Assembly: GCA_022701365.1 (NCBI GenBank)
Contig: JAKUHH010000216.1
Coordinates: forward strand, 620,001 to 684,000
Source: Mycocentrospora acerina
Taxonomy: Eukaryota; Ascomycota; Dothideomycetes; Pleosporales
DNA length: 64,000 nucleotides
Direction: 5' to 3'
Under the pieces are notes generated by a model. It was not told the origin of the DNA and did not search any database. It worked only from the letters and a program-made list of their open reading frames with translations. Numbering within the stretch: position 1 is the first letter of the stretch; each line of letters begins with the position of its first letter. The translations under genes were made by a program, and so were the position numbers. This document shows, in pieces, positions 34,190-45,274 of this stretch.

Positions 34190-34451
34190 AAGGGGGGGGG
34201 GGGGGAATGGAATGTGGGAAGGGGGGACATAGAAAGATTTATGAGCGATTACCACCAATTTTTTTAGCGACCAGGAATTTACATAGTATGCCTAATATGT
34301 TGCTTTAGAGATGAATATAGAATGCGGAATGTGTAATTCTACCCATATATCTCGCTCCGTCACCATCTCCGACCCAACGTTGTGCCAACAGGATGCTATT
34401 AATAAAAAAGGCACAAAACTCAACGAATCGTCACACTTGATCAACCACCAA
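34190..34451. other. short convergent intergenic with poly-G run
   Basis: 262 bp between pantothenate kinase and seipin 3' ends. It starts with a run of about 14 G (34191-34204) soon after the stop codon. Confidence 0.5.
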
Positions 34452-35903
34452 TCATCGATCCCCCTCGTCCTTGACCCTCCCCCGTCCACTCCCTCCCTGT
34501 CTCCTTTGCAACCCCCTCTCCCTATCCACCCCACTCTCAAAGCTCGTCCCAATCCCAGAGTCCTCGAACCCACCCTCCCTCCTTATCGGCACTGGCTCCT
34601 CCAGCACGAAATCATCGTCCTCGTCGTCTGCCTCGGCGTCCTCTCGCGTGGGGATGTCGTCCAAACTTAGCGCCTGGCTATCTTCCTTCTTAACCTTTGC
34701 TTCATTGGGTGACTCGTACCGCAGGGGTTTCTGCGACGAGAGCGTGGGAAAGGTGCGGCTTGTGTCGCTCAAGGGGGTACCGGGCTCTGTATCCGCATCT
34801 CTTCTCGTCCTGACGTGGCCGCCATCGCGGTGTTCAGACTTGATCTTGTCGTAGTCGTCTTCCGATGGGGTTTTGCCGAAGACAAGGGTGAAGACAACCC
34901 AGGTGAGGAGCACAACGCCCATTTCTACGCTCCAGAAGAGGGTTGTGAACACCATGAGGCTGGTGAGCCGGTAGCGGTACATGATCCAGCGCAGGCCTTC
35001 GAATTTGGCAATGAACTGCACGCACACACGATATACGTCGATGGGGTGGCGCGAGCGCAGTTCAATGCGGAGGGATGAGGGTGTGGTTTGCATGTCTTTG
35101 CTGAATTCTATCGCGTCCATCATGGGGACTTGGATGCGTTCGGATTCCGTGTGCCAACCGAGGAGGTACAGAGGGAGACGGAGGAGTTGGCTGGCAAGTT
35201 CGGTAGGTCGAGAGCGGTAAGTGAGGAGGGCAGAGCGTCGGCTTTTGGCGAGGACGGGTGGTTTTCCAGGGGTTGCTTTTGCAGATGCATCTGCTTCCTC
35301 GATGTGGGTGCGGTCTTCGACGTCCCAGTCGTCCTCCCAGCCCAACATGCCCTTTGCACTCTGACCAGCCGTCGTAGGACCACGAATTTCCAAGCCCACC
35401 ATCCAGTTCCCAGCCTTAATGTTTGATTCGCTCCTCGGCACGTCCATCTCTACAACAACATCATACTTCTGCTTGCTCACTAGCCCATCAACATCCGCAA
35501 CTCCGTACGGCCATTTCCCTGATCTTCCACTTTCCACGTGAGAATTAGCGATACATACTGGCACCCCGTGGTCGAAGTGCAGATGCACAGGTACCGTGAT
35601 GCCATGTACAGGAATGTAAGAGTAATAGAATGATGTATATGCTACCACGGCAAGACCAAAGAGAATAGCCGATGTCACTAGCAGTAGAGCAGTGCGTAGA
35701 TAAGTTCGCAGCAGGAGTGGCGATGTTGCGACTCGAACTGGATACAACAGGGTATCCTGAGGCTGTCAGCATGTGTCGTCTGATTTCGCGCGAGAGAGAC
35801 CGAAGTTGCGACTATGAGCTCAAGAAGTCTCAAAAGGGTTGTTTACCGCTGCTTGTTGAACCATTGGCTTGCTTTCAGAGTACTCTTCCTCTTCCTCTTC
35901 CAT
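34452..35903 (-). CDS. seipin (ER lipid-droplet assembly protein)
   Basis: Two exons: a short first exon 35903-35847 (MEEEEEEYSESKPMVQQAA) and 35756-34452, joined with donor GTAAAC and acceptor CCTCAG, phase 0; 453 residues. Seipin topology is clear: TM1 at about 41-62 (LLLVTSAILFGLAVVAYTSF), a lumenal beta-sandwich with YYSYIPVHGITVPVHLHFD, YDVVVEMDVPRSESNIKAG and NWMVGLEI, then TM2 at about 283-312 (SLMVFTTLFWSVEMGVVLLT). A long acidic, Ser-rich cytosolic tail follows. Seipin organises ER-lipid droplet contacts (family knowledge). The second exon alone opens with a TTG, and the upstream exon supplies the only good ATG. Confidence 0.92.
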
Positions 35904-36226
35904 TGCGAGCGGCTCGAAGTGGTGGACGTGGGGAGGTGACAATGTCTGTCGGATGCTGTTCTTCACATGTAGAAGCGACGGTCAGTGACGTCGATGTTTG
36001 CGTGACTACATCTACAGCTCGACAGACCACGCTAAGTTGACATATCACGCTAAGTCATGCACTAATCACCTCGCTTAGTTGCCACCCCTGGCGACTGGTA
36101 CGCTATACTCTTAAATGGTCCTCTGCCCACTTTGGTACTTATAATGCACACCCAATCTTTAGTGGCCCTGACTTCTCTTCAATCTCATAATACGTTTCAA
36201 ACACATTTCAAACACATTTCAGAAAA
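35904..36226. promoter_or_regulatory. divergent promoter between seipin and the transposase-like gene
   Basis: 323 bp. It holds a direct repeat CACGCTAAGT at 36028-36037 and 36046-36055, and ACATTTCA/AACACATTTC repeats at 36200-36220 just before the ATG. No terminal inverted repeat of a transposon was identified by eye. Confidence 0.35.
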
Positions 36227-39200
36227 ATGTCTGCCCAACCTCTCCTGCAGTCTGTTGAAGATCATCACAACAGTGAAACAGAGGACGAAGTTCTTGAAGA
36301 GTCTTACAACGGTCCTGGCCTCGGAGCCGAAGCTGAGGTAGAGAACAAATATGTAAGCATCCCAAGACGAAGACATTCGAAACATGTTCCGATCACGTTC
36401 TGACCATTTTGGTAACCCAATAAGGACCCATATACCTATTTCACCTTAGCTACTAGCGGTTCTACCAACGGAATCACAAACCCATTTACGTGCATAGTAA
36501 TGGATGATAGTCTTCTGCTCCCAGAATATCCAAAAACATGTAATAGTGGGATTGGATACTGTATCGCTGTTAATCCTGAAAGGGCTACCCAAGAACAGGT
36601 TCTACAAGATGCCCTTCAGGTACGACTGTGTTTACAGCATGTGAATAGAATATTGCTAACTCCCTTTCTCAGTTCCAGTACCGCCGGAAAGTGAAGATTC
36701 CCCCTAAGCCTACCAAATCACCGCATATAGACATGGCACGCGCAATGAGGCATCGGTATGTTTGCACAGGCATCAAGTGCTGCGAGTATGTTGATGCTGC
36801 AGTTGCAAAACAATCACATACCCACGCTACCCCTGAAACGTGGGAAGAGATTCGAAATTCTCGCCGGAGCAGTTATATAACACAGCCAGACACAAGAAAA
36901 CGCCGATCAAATAAGTAAGATGTTGGCAGTATGATTATGTTGCCCTGATTAATGGTGGCAGTCTATATACTGCAACTATGCACCGTTTCCGCTCAGGAAC
37001 TTCCTGTGCAAGTCATGGACAGCAATGTACACTTGAGCTTCGACAAGAGCCTCAAAAAGTAAGTTGTGGGATTTTGATTCATTTCTTGTAAAGTTGGTAA
37101 TATTTATATTTTAGATTGCTTCCGCGGCTCGCTCTTGGTACATTTGTTGCTCTGCTTGGTCTAAACAAGGGCTTTCATACCGAAATCACTATTTTAAGTT
37201 GCTCAATGAAGGCTTTGATCCACAACACTTTCAGAGTCTGCTTACTGCGGGCTATGAACAACAGGATGAACAACAGGATGAACAACTAGAAACGTGTGAT
37301 TTTGTCGTCACAAGGTCATCCAAATTGAGGTTTTGTAGTGCGTATACAGTCACCAAACTACAATTCTATCTTAGTGCTTACCTGGTAGTCAGATACGAAT
37401 CATCCACAAGGCAAAGGCCGTTTAATCACTATGAGTTGTGGTGTGACTTTTGACATTATCATACCGTTCGATCTTGAAACATATCCGTACTACCTGTTCG
37501 TCTCTGTGGGTGTACACCATCAGATCCCACCGCCATCAGAACAAAAACCTGAGGTACTAAACTTGGAGATTATGAGTTTAATTCGACATGCGCAGGATAA
37601 GACTTTGACTTTAGGTAAGAGCACACTCATGATATGCTTTGAACAGGTTACTAATGGTCCACTAATGCAGCTAAATTTCTTCGCCCTCCTTTCCTTGAGG
37701 AGCTTGTAAAGAAATTTAAAATTTCACCATTCGAAGATGTCCACCAGTCTCTTGCTAATATGGATCGAATTGCTCGAACAATCTATAGAGAGAAACTGAT
37801 TACGTTCTCAGCTGGACGGGAGCTTGCAGAAGTCGAGTATGCTTACTATAAGCACCACAAAGATCTACCGAATGCACGTCAATGTAACGGCAACACTTTG
37901 GTCAAATATTTATAATCGATCACAGCAATATATACGAAAAATCACAATAGACAGCCTTGGAACATCGATCATATGTCATCTTAATGAACAAGCCCAAATC
38001 TTTGCATCACGAAAACAGCTCCAAATTAGTCTCTCGTACAAACGCAATATCAATGGGTACAATGAGATGACATGTGCTGTTATGGATGAAGATCCTAGCA
38101 AAAGTGAATCCTTTCGCGAACATGATAACACGTCATTTCTAACACCCCAATAGGTACTGTTCTTGCTAGGGTTCTTGTCAACTGTGACAGGCGTAGCATG
38201 TATGAGAGGTGTTTCCAGGCTCTGTTCAACTCTATTACCGAATGCACTGGCAAGAAATTAACATGGAAACACCTCCACGGAAGCGGGATGATTGGAGTCA
38301 CAATCAATATGTGCAAAAAGCAGATGAATGGTCAGTTAGTACGCTGGGGTGATCAGATGGCGTCACTAACAATCTGTCAAGGCCTTGGACGATACCTCTC
38401 CACTGTTGATCCAATGTCAAGACCTTGGCAGTGGCAACTGCAACATGTGGTTGTTTTTTGCATTGACCAATTTGAGAAAAGCGTTAGTACCGCGACAGAA
38501 GGTTGTATAGAGTCCGAAATCCCCGTTCGTTCTCAGATGCGCGAACTTCTTACCTGTGAAGGCTGGACTGAATATACAACCCTTTGCGACCATCTCCTGA
38601 GTACTGTCCTCTGTTCTCAACGTTGCGTTAACTTGTAGCTAACGGCGCACCAGCTTCTGAAATTCCGTCTGTCAGAGAATGGGCTGCCCAAAAGAAGGAC
38701 CCAGTCGTCGCTGCTGGGTTAAACAAATCCTGTACACTGATGCTCCAAGATGATTGGGAAAAAATGCTCAGGATCTCTTCTACTTTTGAACTGAGAAAAA
38801 ATTTAAGCGGTTTGAACAGAACTGAGATACCAATCTCATCATTTATCGATGAGTAAGTCCTATTTTGACAAAGGAAACGACGCAAATCTAACAAAAGAAG
38901 AACTCACCAGCTTGATGTTAAGGGCATGGCAAAGCTAAGGGATAGAAACAAGCAAGCTGATTCTCACGTTTCGCCAGAAACAGGAATAAACGCATGTAAT
39001 ATTAATCATCCGGCTAGAAGGAGTGAGTAAGTAATGCAGCTTTTGCAGTGTGTTACTAATGTAGTTAGTGCTTTCTCCCGCCTCCCGATGGCCCCATGAT
39101 GAGTATGTTGAATCCAACTACTATACCGATTTTGGTGATCGCGACGACCACGAAGACTCTGACACCAATTCTTCTGAGAGCAATCGGATTCTCATGGAAC

Positions 39201-39709
39201 CTTTCTCTACTGAATATGTCCCACCTCCGAGTCAAACCGGAAGTCGCAAGAGACCAATGTCATCTAGTTTTCAGTCGAGATCATCACTGGAATCAAAAAT
39301 GCCTTTCCGCACAACTGCGAGGTACTACTGAACCCGAAATATATCACACTGACATCGCAAAGCTAACACAACCACCAGCCAAGCCTCACGTGCACCCAGT
39401 TCCTCCCATCAAGCATCCAACCACAACAATGAGTTTGAAACCAAACTCCTCTCGCTTGAACAGCAGTTGGAACAGGCGTATTTCAGGAGACGTATTGCTG
39501 AACTCGATGTGGAAAGTTTAGGTACGGAGAAGTTAGAACTCCAATATCAACACAGAGTTTTGGAAATGCAAGAAGATAGACTACAAAAACAAGAAGTTGG
39601 ACTACAAGCGCATGTAGCTGAATTAGCAAGGCAAGAAGCCGAACTCAAAGCACAAGTGGAAGAGTTCAAGATGCAGGGATGTGAGAACCTCAGATTTGAG
39701 TCGGATTGA
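36227..39709 (+). CDS. transposase-like protein, 14 exons, intact frame
   Basis: Hand-built exons: 36227-36352, 36425-36619, 36673-36914, 36962-37058, 37115-37337, 37393-37553, 37596-37614, 37671-37883, 37951-38103, 38154-38600, 38639-38852, 38898-39022, 39069-39321, 39379-39709; total 933 codons, open throughout. The 37883/37951 junction is least sure (other acceptors shift frame), and the 38601-38638 intron is short. Visible parts: a Cys/His segment (C138-x4-CC, H156-x-H158, then C203-x2-H-x3-C210), a block ending GVHHQIPPPSEQ, helical HQSLANMDRIARTIYRE, a core LARVLVNCDRRSMYERCFQALF / WKHLHGSGMIGVTINMCKKQ / GLGRYLSTVDP / WQWQLQHVVVFC, and AAGLNKSC with a helix-rich end. The tail from about 845 is a Gln/Glu coiled coil. 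The layout recalls fungal MULE/KDZ-like transposase proteins; this is memory-based, not a search. Confidence 0.6.
37255..37288 (+). repeat. in-frame GAACAACAGGAT tandem repeat
   Basis: Short 12-bp tandem repeat inside exon 5 of the transposase-like gene, encoding EQQDEQQDEQ. A multiple-of-three unit keeps the frame. Confidence 0.6.
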
Positions 39710-40961
39710 TAGAAAAGAGGTAGCTGGGCTCCACCTTACATTAGGCACTCATTGGCGTTGTAAAATTCTTACTACAGAAAGGAAGGGGAAATTGGGAGTT
39801 TTTTTAAAAGAGGTTAGGATTAATTATATGTCTGTCACACAAGAGAAATATTCTTTCAACTATGTGATTGATCTATTTAAATCAAGCCGTTTCTTTGCTG
39901 TACTTTCCTCGAACACACCTACAATAGCCTGTCAACGTGACGCTTAAATCAACAGAGATCTGAAGTAGCGCACACATGAGAAGCAACCGTCTTAAGTTCG
40001 CGATGAGGCTGTCAATCTGTTAATTTTTATTGAGATTATGAATAGATCAGGCGAGGAGAAAGTCGAAACTCTCATTTTGGGTTGCAGAGCTACATCATGG
40101 ACGTTTGCGAAGCGGAAGCATGACTACTGCTCTATACATTGTATACTGCAGGAATATCAACACCAATAGGCACACATGAACTTGTAATAGACATGACCGG
40201 AACGCTGGATAGTCAGCATACACACACGACTGTAAAACAAGTAATTGGTCAAACAAATTCGATTCCACAAAAAATACACGATCATGACTGCTGCTAATCC
40301 TACAATTGCTCCATGAATATCAAAGCTCTTGATCCCCAAACTAGTGAGACTATCGAGCAACACACAACCTGACGCCTGGAATGATTCCTTAGCCTCTAAG
40401 CCAGATCAAGTCTGCAACCGTCGCAGTCCCGACCCTGAACGCCGGAGGATACAGAAAACGTCAGATCGCTCCCATTGAGCAAAAACAGCATCATCCAAAC
40501 ACTGTGGCTCTGTACATATGAAAAGGAGCCGCCGTTGACGACAGGCTAACGAGAGAAAATAGGAAAGGGAATAAAAGAAGACTTCGGGTGAGATCGAAGG
40601 ACAAACTTAAACGCAAGGAAATAGAGAAATCAGCATGAGCAGTCAGCGTTGCTGCCCAAGAGCTCAGGCTCGACGCCTCAAGCTTCTTCCAACAAGTATC
40701 GAAACAGTCTAGCATGTGGACCGAGCCGAAAAACTTTTGGTAAATATGCAGATGCATAACCGAGTTTGTACTAAAAACATAGCCGCGGGTACGGCTGAAA
40801 GAAAAAAGGTCGTGGGTATCGTAACGTCGTTGGTATATCTGCAAGAGATCCCAAGTCCTTCCTCCCCTGGATCCTCGTCGTATCTTCCGCCCTTGGGTTG
40901 GTGTGGATTGTGATTAGATTACCATTAGTGGTAGTGAATTGTTCTCGTCTGATGTAACACT
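39710..40961. other. intergenic region after the transposase-like gene
   Basis: About 1.25 kb, AT-rich at first, between convergent genes. Short frames only (longest 117 codons, minus, from 40844, low-complexity Leu/Ser rich). No visible inverted repeat matching the upstream side. Confidence 0.45.
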
Positions 40962-43311
40962 TCAAGAAAACGTTCCCATCCGAGGTGGTGGGGCGCGAGG
41001 GTTATTCATGACGGAGTTCTGTAGTCGGGAATTGGCTTTGTTTACTCCAGAAAGTGGTGAACTGTGATTTGCAAATGACGAGGCAGCATAAGGAGACTTG
41101 GCCATTCGGTTGGACTTTGATCGCTTGCGAAGAGGGGTGATCAAGGTCTCAGCAGACTTGCCTGATCGGACTGGGCGAGAAGCTGAAGCTCGAGCTGTGG
41201 GATCCGACGGAAGGGAAGCAATGTCGCGATACAGATTCTGGTTATTGCGGAAGGCTGTGACTACTCCGCGGTCAAAATGCTCGAGATGCTCAGCCATGAC
41301 GTCCGAAGTGGTCCTCTTACGAGTGGTAGGCGTTTGGTCGGGTTGGACGGAGCTAGCATCGTAAAGAGTCGCCTTTGAGGTAGCTGGAGTCGTTGGTGCA
41401 GTTGGTACATCTGTTTCTTCACCGTCCTGCTCAATATCGGTGTCGTCTCCTTCAGAGCCGAAGTCCATGAAGTCCGTAATTTTCAGGTCATCTTCAAAGT
41501 CCTCCGAGTCGTAGTCCTCCTCATCCATAACATCCATATTCCCATTGGATCCGATGCTCACGAACGGATAAAAGGCCTCTGGAGGGCCGACACTCTCATT
41601 GCCGAAGAAGTAGTCGTTTCCTGACGCCGAACCAAAGATCCCGCTGAGCATAATATCTGTACCGAAGGCGTTGTTGAGAATTTCGTTGCTAACCTCACTG
41701 TCTGAGGCGTTGAACTGGGCAAGAGAGGCCCTGGGGCTGTTGTTGGCTGTGCTGCTGGTACTGCTGTGACTGCCATTCATTGGCAGCCAAGGGAGCATGT
41801 TCGTGCGTGGGCGGTAAAATGTTACAGTTTTTGTCGCTCTGTTTGTCACGGCAATGGCTTTGGTACTGTCCTCGTGGATAAAAATACCGCGAGTGGGAGG
41901 AATTTGGCGGCCCGTAGGGCGAGAGCTTCGTTGAAAAGGTCTGGGAGTAGCAGCCCTAGATCCAGGAGCCGAAGACGGCTGGCGCAGAACAGACTTCTTC
42001 TCGAGGGGAGTCCGTGGACGTGAGTCTGACAGGTCTTCGTCTTCATCAGTGGTGTCACCCATGTCAGCTAGCAGATGATGTTAGTATTAGGGTTAATGAG
42101 GTGAAGATTGCAACCGTACTTTCATAGCCACTAGAGCCAGCAGATGATTCGTCATCGGAATCTTCAGCTTGTGTGATTCTCGATTCTTCTTGACCGAAGT
42201 CCCAGAAGGAAATGTCAGACATTGGGGACGCCATGTCCCCGTCGTCGTCATTGTCAGTCTCGAGGAGCTGATGCAAGATGGGAGGCAGTTTGTCCTGCTC
42301 CAAGAATAGATCAGGGAAAACACTGCTATCAAGCTCCGAAGACTCGGAATCAGAATCATCAGATACTTGTACCTCATCATCGAAACGGACACGTTTAGTC
42401 GAGCTGTCAGAATACTTCCTTTTCACAGCTGGATCGGGCGATGCCGGAACGGCATCTGGCTCAAAAAACTGAGCGAACCCATAATCTTGAAGGCCCGAGA
42501 TATATGCCTCATCCAGAGGGGCTGTGACATTAAAGATGTCATCACTCGCGCAGCTATCGAGACTGAGACGGCGAGCATCACGAAACTCGTTGAGCAGGGT
42601 AGTGGCTTGATGCTCTTGTTCATGAATGATAAAGCTTTCCTCCTGCTCCATCATGTTCTCTATGTCAGACTCGTCATCATCTGGAATGAGATTGACTCCG
42701 CTGTAGTCTTCGTCATCACTCTCAATAGCATTCTCGAACCCCACCGAGTGTGCCTTTTCGTTCTTTTGGTACGTCAGCAGTGGCTTGCTAACTATATTGC
42801 TGAGCTTTCGCGCCACTTTGCGTCTGGGGAATGACTCTTGGTCAGTTAGATCATCTCCAAATAAGACAGATGTGCTTGAGAGGTTGCTGAAGGTACGTTT
42901 TTTGTTGTTCATCAGTAGTTGATTCACAGGGTGCTTGCTGGGAATGAGCCCCGTCCCGTTTGATAAAGTCTCATCGTCCTCTCCTTGAGACTCACCGTCT
43001 TCGACGGGCTCAACGCGAATGGAAGGGCGCTTTCCTAATCCTTTGCCACCCTTGCCACGGCCACGGGACGGGGCCAATACCTCCAGATCGTCTTCATCAT
43101 CCGCTTGTTCGTCGTCCTGAGCAGTACTGCTGTCTTCTTCGTCGTCTTCATCGACAGCTCCTTTAGTTTGAAGGGTGATCCCGGGAACAGTCTTTTGGGT
43201 GGATCGTCGTTGGTCACTGTAGCGTCTGCTGACAGTAGTATCAGGCATGAGCCTATGATTCTGGAGGTGCTTTCCATTCATGGCCGATCGGCCGTGTGTG
43301 AGGTGTGCCAT
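40962..43311 (-). CDS. large acidic protein, function unknown
   Basis: Two exons, 43311-42120 and 42067-40962, with a 52-nt intron (donor GTACGG, acceptor GCTAG, phase 1), 765 residues. It is very Asp/Glu/Ser-rich with acidic clusters (VDEDDEEDSS, DDEQADDEDDLEVL, ESDDEDYSG). There are basic NLS-like patches (KRTFSNL, RRKVARKL, KRKYSDSSTKRVRFDDE). The second half holds GIFIHEDSTKAIAVTNRATK and TVTFYRPRTNMLPWLPM, the most sequence-specific blocks. The C-terminus is Arg/Ser/Pro-rich. Probably a mostly disordered nuclear protein; KRVRFDDE resembles a PP1-docking RVxF motif (RVRF). I cannot assign a family. Start is the first ATG in the frame. Confidence 0.7.
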
Positions 43312-45274
43312 GGTGGGTGGGTTGTCTCTTTTTGTGGTAGAGATGATTATAGAGATGTGAGAAGTTGGTGTAAAGCGTTGGACAAAAATCGCGGTCGGAG
43401 AGGGTGGGTTGGATGAGAATTCGGACAGAACGGAAAGCGAGAAGAAAAGGCGTTAGGTCGACTAGATGTGTAGTGTACTGAAGGTAGGGCTCTTCAACTA
43501 TGTTGAGTCCTGTATATGTTGTCGAAGTTCGTAGGTTGAGCCAGAAGAACTAACAATGCGTGAGTTTCGCAGTGCAGGCTGGACGATAATCAATCGATTG
43601 AGACTAGGGGTGAGCAGGTTGTGCTACACGTAGTCGTGGATTGGATCGTCGTTGAGGTTGAATTCTCGCGAGTAGGCCGGACTGGAAGGCCCACAAAATT
43701 TTGCAGGCCCCCCAGTGGGGATTTAGCACTCAGCGATTGCCTGCGGCATTGTCTCGACGAAGATATTTATGTGTACTGGTTATTTGGGTGTCTTAGGGTT
43801 GTAATATGTGACTTCGAGGTCTCAGTGGTGAGGTTGTGGAGGGCAAAGGCGGGCAGACGCTGTCAATATGGCGCTGTAAATTTCCGCCAAGCGCACTAGC
43901 GCCGGCAGCACCAGTCGGTGAGGAAGGAACGACCGGGGCATCATTGGCACGATGACTCCCTACTTGTGCGCCATAGGCCACACAAAGACTCATATTGTCC
44001 TGGCAAAAGGCAATTTTCTATCTGGAACGCAGCTGGTAGCCATTAACGCCACCCAACCAAATCATGATTCACAATTCCATGGGCATTGCTCACTGCAGTC
44101 GCGTGCCCCTCATGCCATTTTTGCCGATGCCCCACTAAATGAAACCTTCGACCGTGAGAAAAACTACGGCGCGATGAGGCAACATCTGGGGCTAAAAAAG
44201 AGAACAACATCAAACATGATACGGAGCCACCCCATTGGCCTATCCAAAATACCTGAGAAAATGAACATCCTTGCATTCTGCCGTCGACAGCCCCGCAAAA
44301 AGTTACTTTTTGCTCCATGCATGCATTCAGCTCTTCCGTGTTCGTCATCTTCCTGGACCATCTGTGCGCGACAATCTCAGCATGAATCCTGAATGATGTC
44401 CGTTCCCGCAGACATGGCATCATAAACTAGACCCCTCCATTGACGTCGCCTGTCCTACCCCTCCATGAGCAGATTGAAACGCGTCTGGCTTTTGCCGCCG
44501 TGTCCAAAGGGCGGTGAGAATTTGCAAACACAGACAGGAAAGGCACAGCAACGGCGGCCTGCACAATGCGGGAGATCCAGGCCTCGAATGCATCGCGTGC
44601 CTGTGGCCGAATCGATAACAGAGGCATGTGAAGCCAGTGGTGCCTGACTCAAAAGAATACCGTGGGTTCTCGCTTAGAGACCCAAAAGCCAAAATTTCGT
44701 AACAATTTTGGCCGGCGCCGCTCTGGGGTTTCTGGCGGCATGCACGTTGTTCATGGATCCAGGAAAAAGTGGTCCACGCTGGAGCTGGTTGGGTCAAGGT
44801 CCCGAAATCGTTGCAGACCTGCCGAAGTTTTCGACGTGTCCGGATCCAGAATGCTGCTGATTGGGTAGCCGCCAACGTCTACGTATGGCATACATTAGAG
44901 GCAGGAATTCCTATTCGTTAGCGTGCGCTTACATACAGCAACTGCAGTCAGGTTAAGATAGTAATACGAAGCGTGCTTTGACTCTTGGGAAGAAGAGGCC
45001 ATCGAATGAAAAATACTGTTGTGCTGCACACAGAATCGAGCGGTCTAGGACACTTGACAGGTGTCTGGTGCGGGTGGAGAATCAGTGGGGTAGGAGTCCA
45101 TCAAACGCCCTCAGGGTTTGAGGTCAAGACAAAGTCTCGCCGCATATAACCCCGCCCAGGGTCTTCACGTGCCCTTCTGCAATCTTCAGGTGGAGCAAGA
45201 GTAGAAAAGAAGACGTCTGGGGTCAATTGAAGCGCGTTACGCAACTCATTACTATGGAGTACAAAATCTGGAGG
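43312..45274. other. intergenic region
   Basis: Nearly 2 kb between the acidic-protein start and the 3' end of the mitochondrial protein gene. Open frames of up to about 150 codons on both strands (43952-44392 +, 44420-44875 -) overlap others and show no domain. I see no transposon or RNA gene. Confidence 0.45.

Noticed and set aside
36020..36060. CACGCTAAGT direct repeats as transposon terminal repeats
   Set aside because: They are direct, not inverted, close together on one side only, and no matching copy was seen downstream of 39709.
43952..44875. Open frames of 146 (+) and 151 (-) codons
   Set aside because: No recognisable domain, no supporting splice sites, conflicting frames on the opposite strand.
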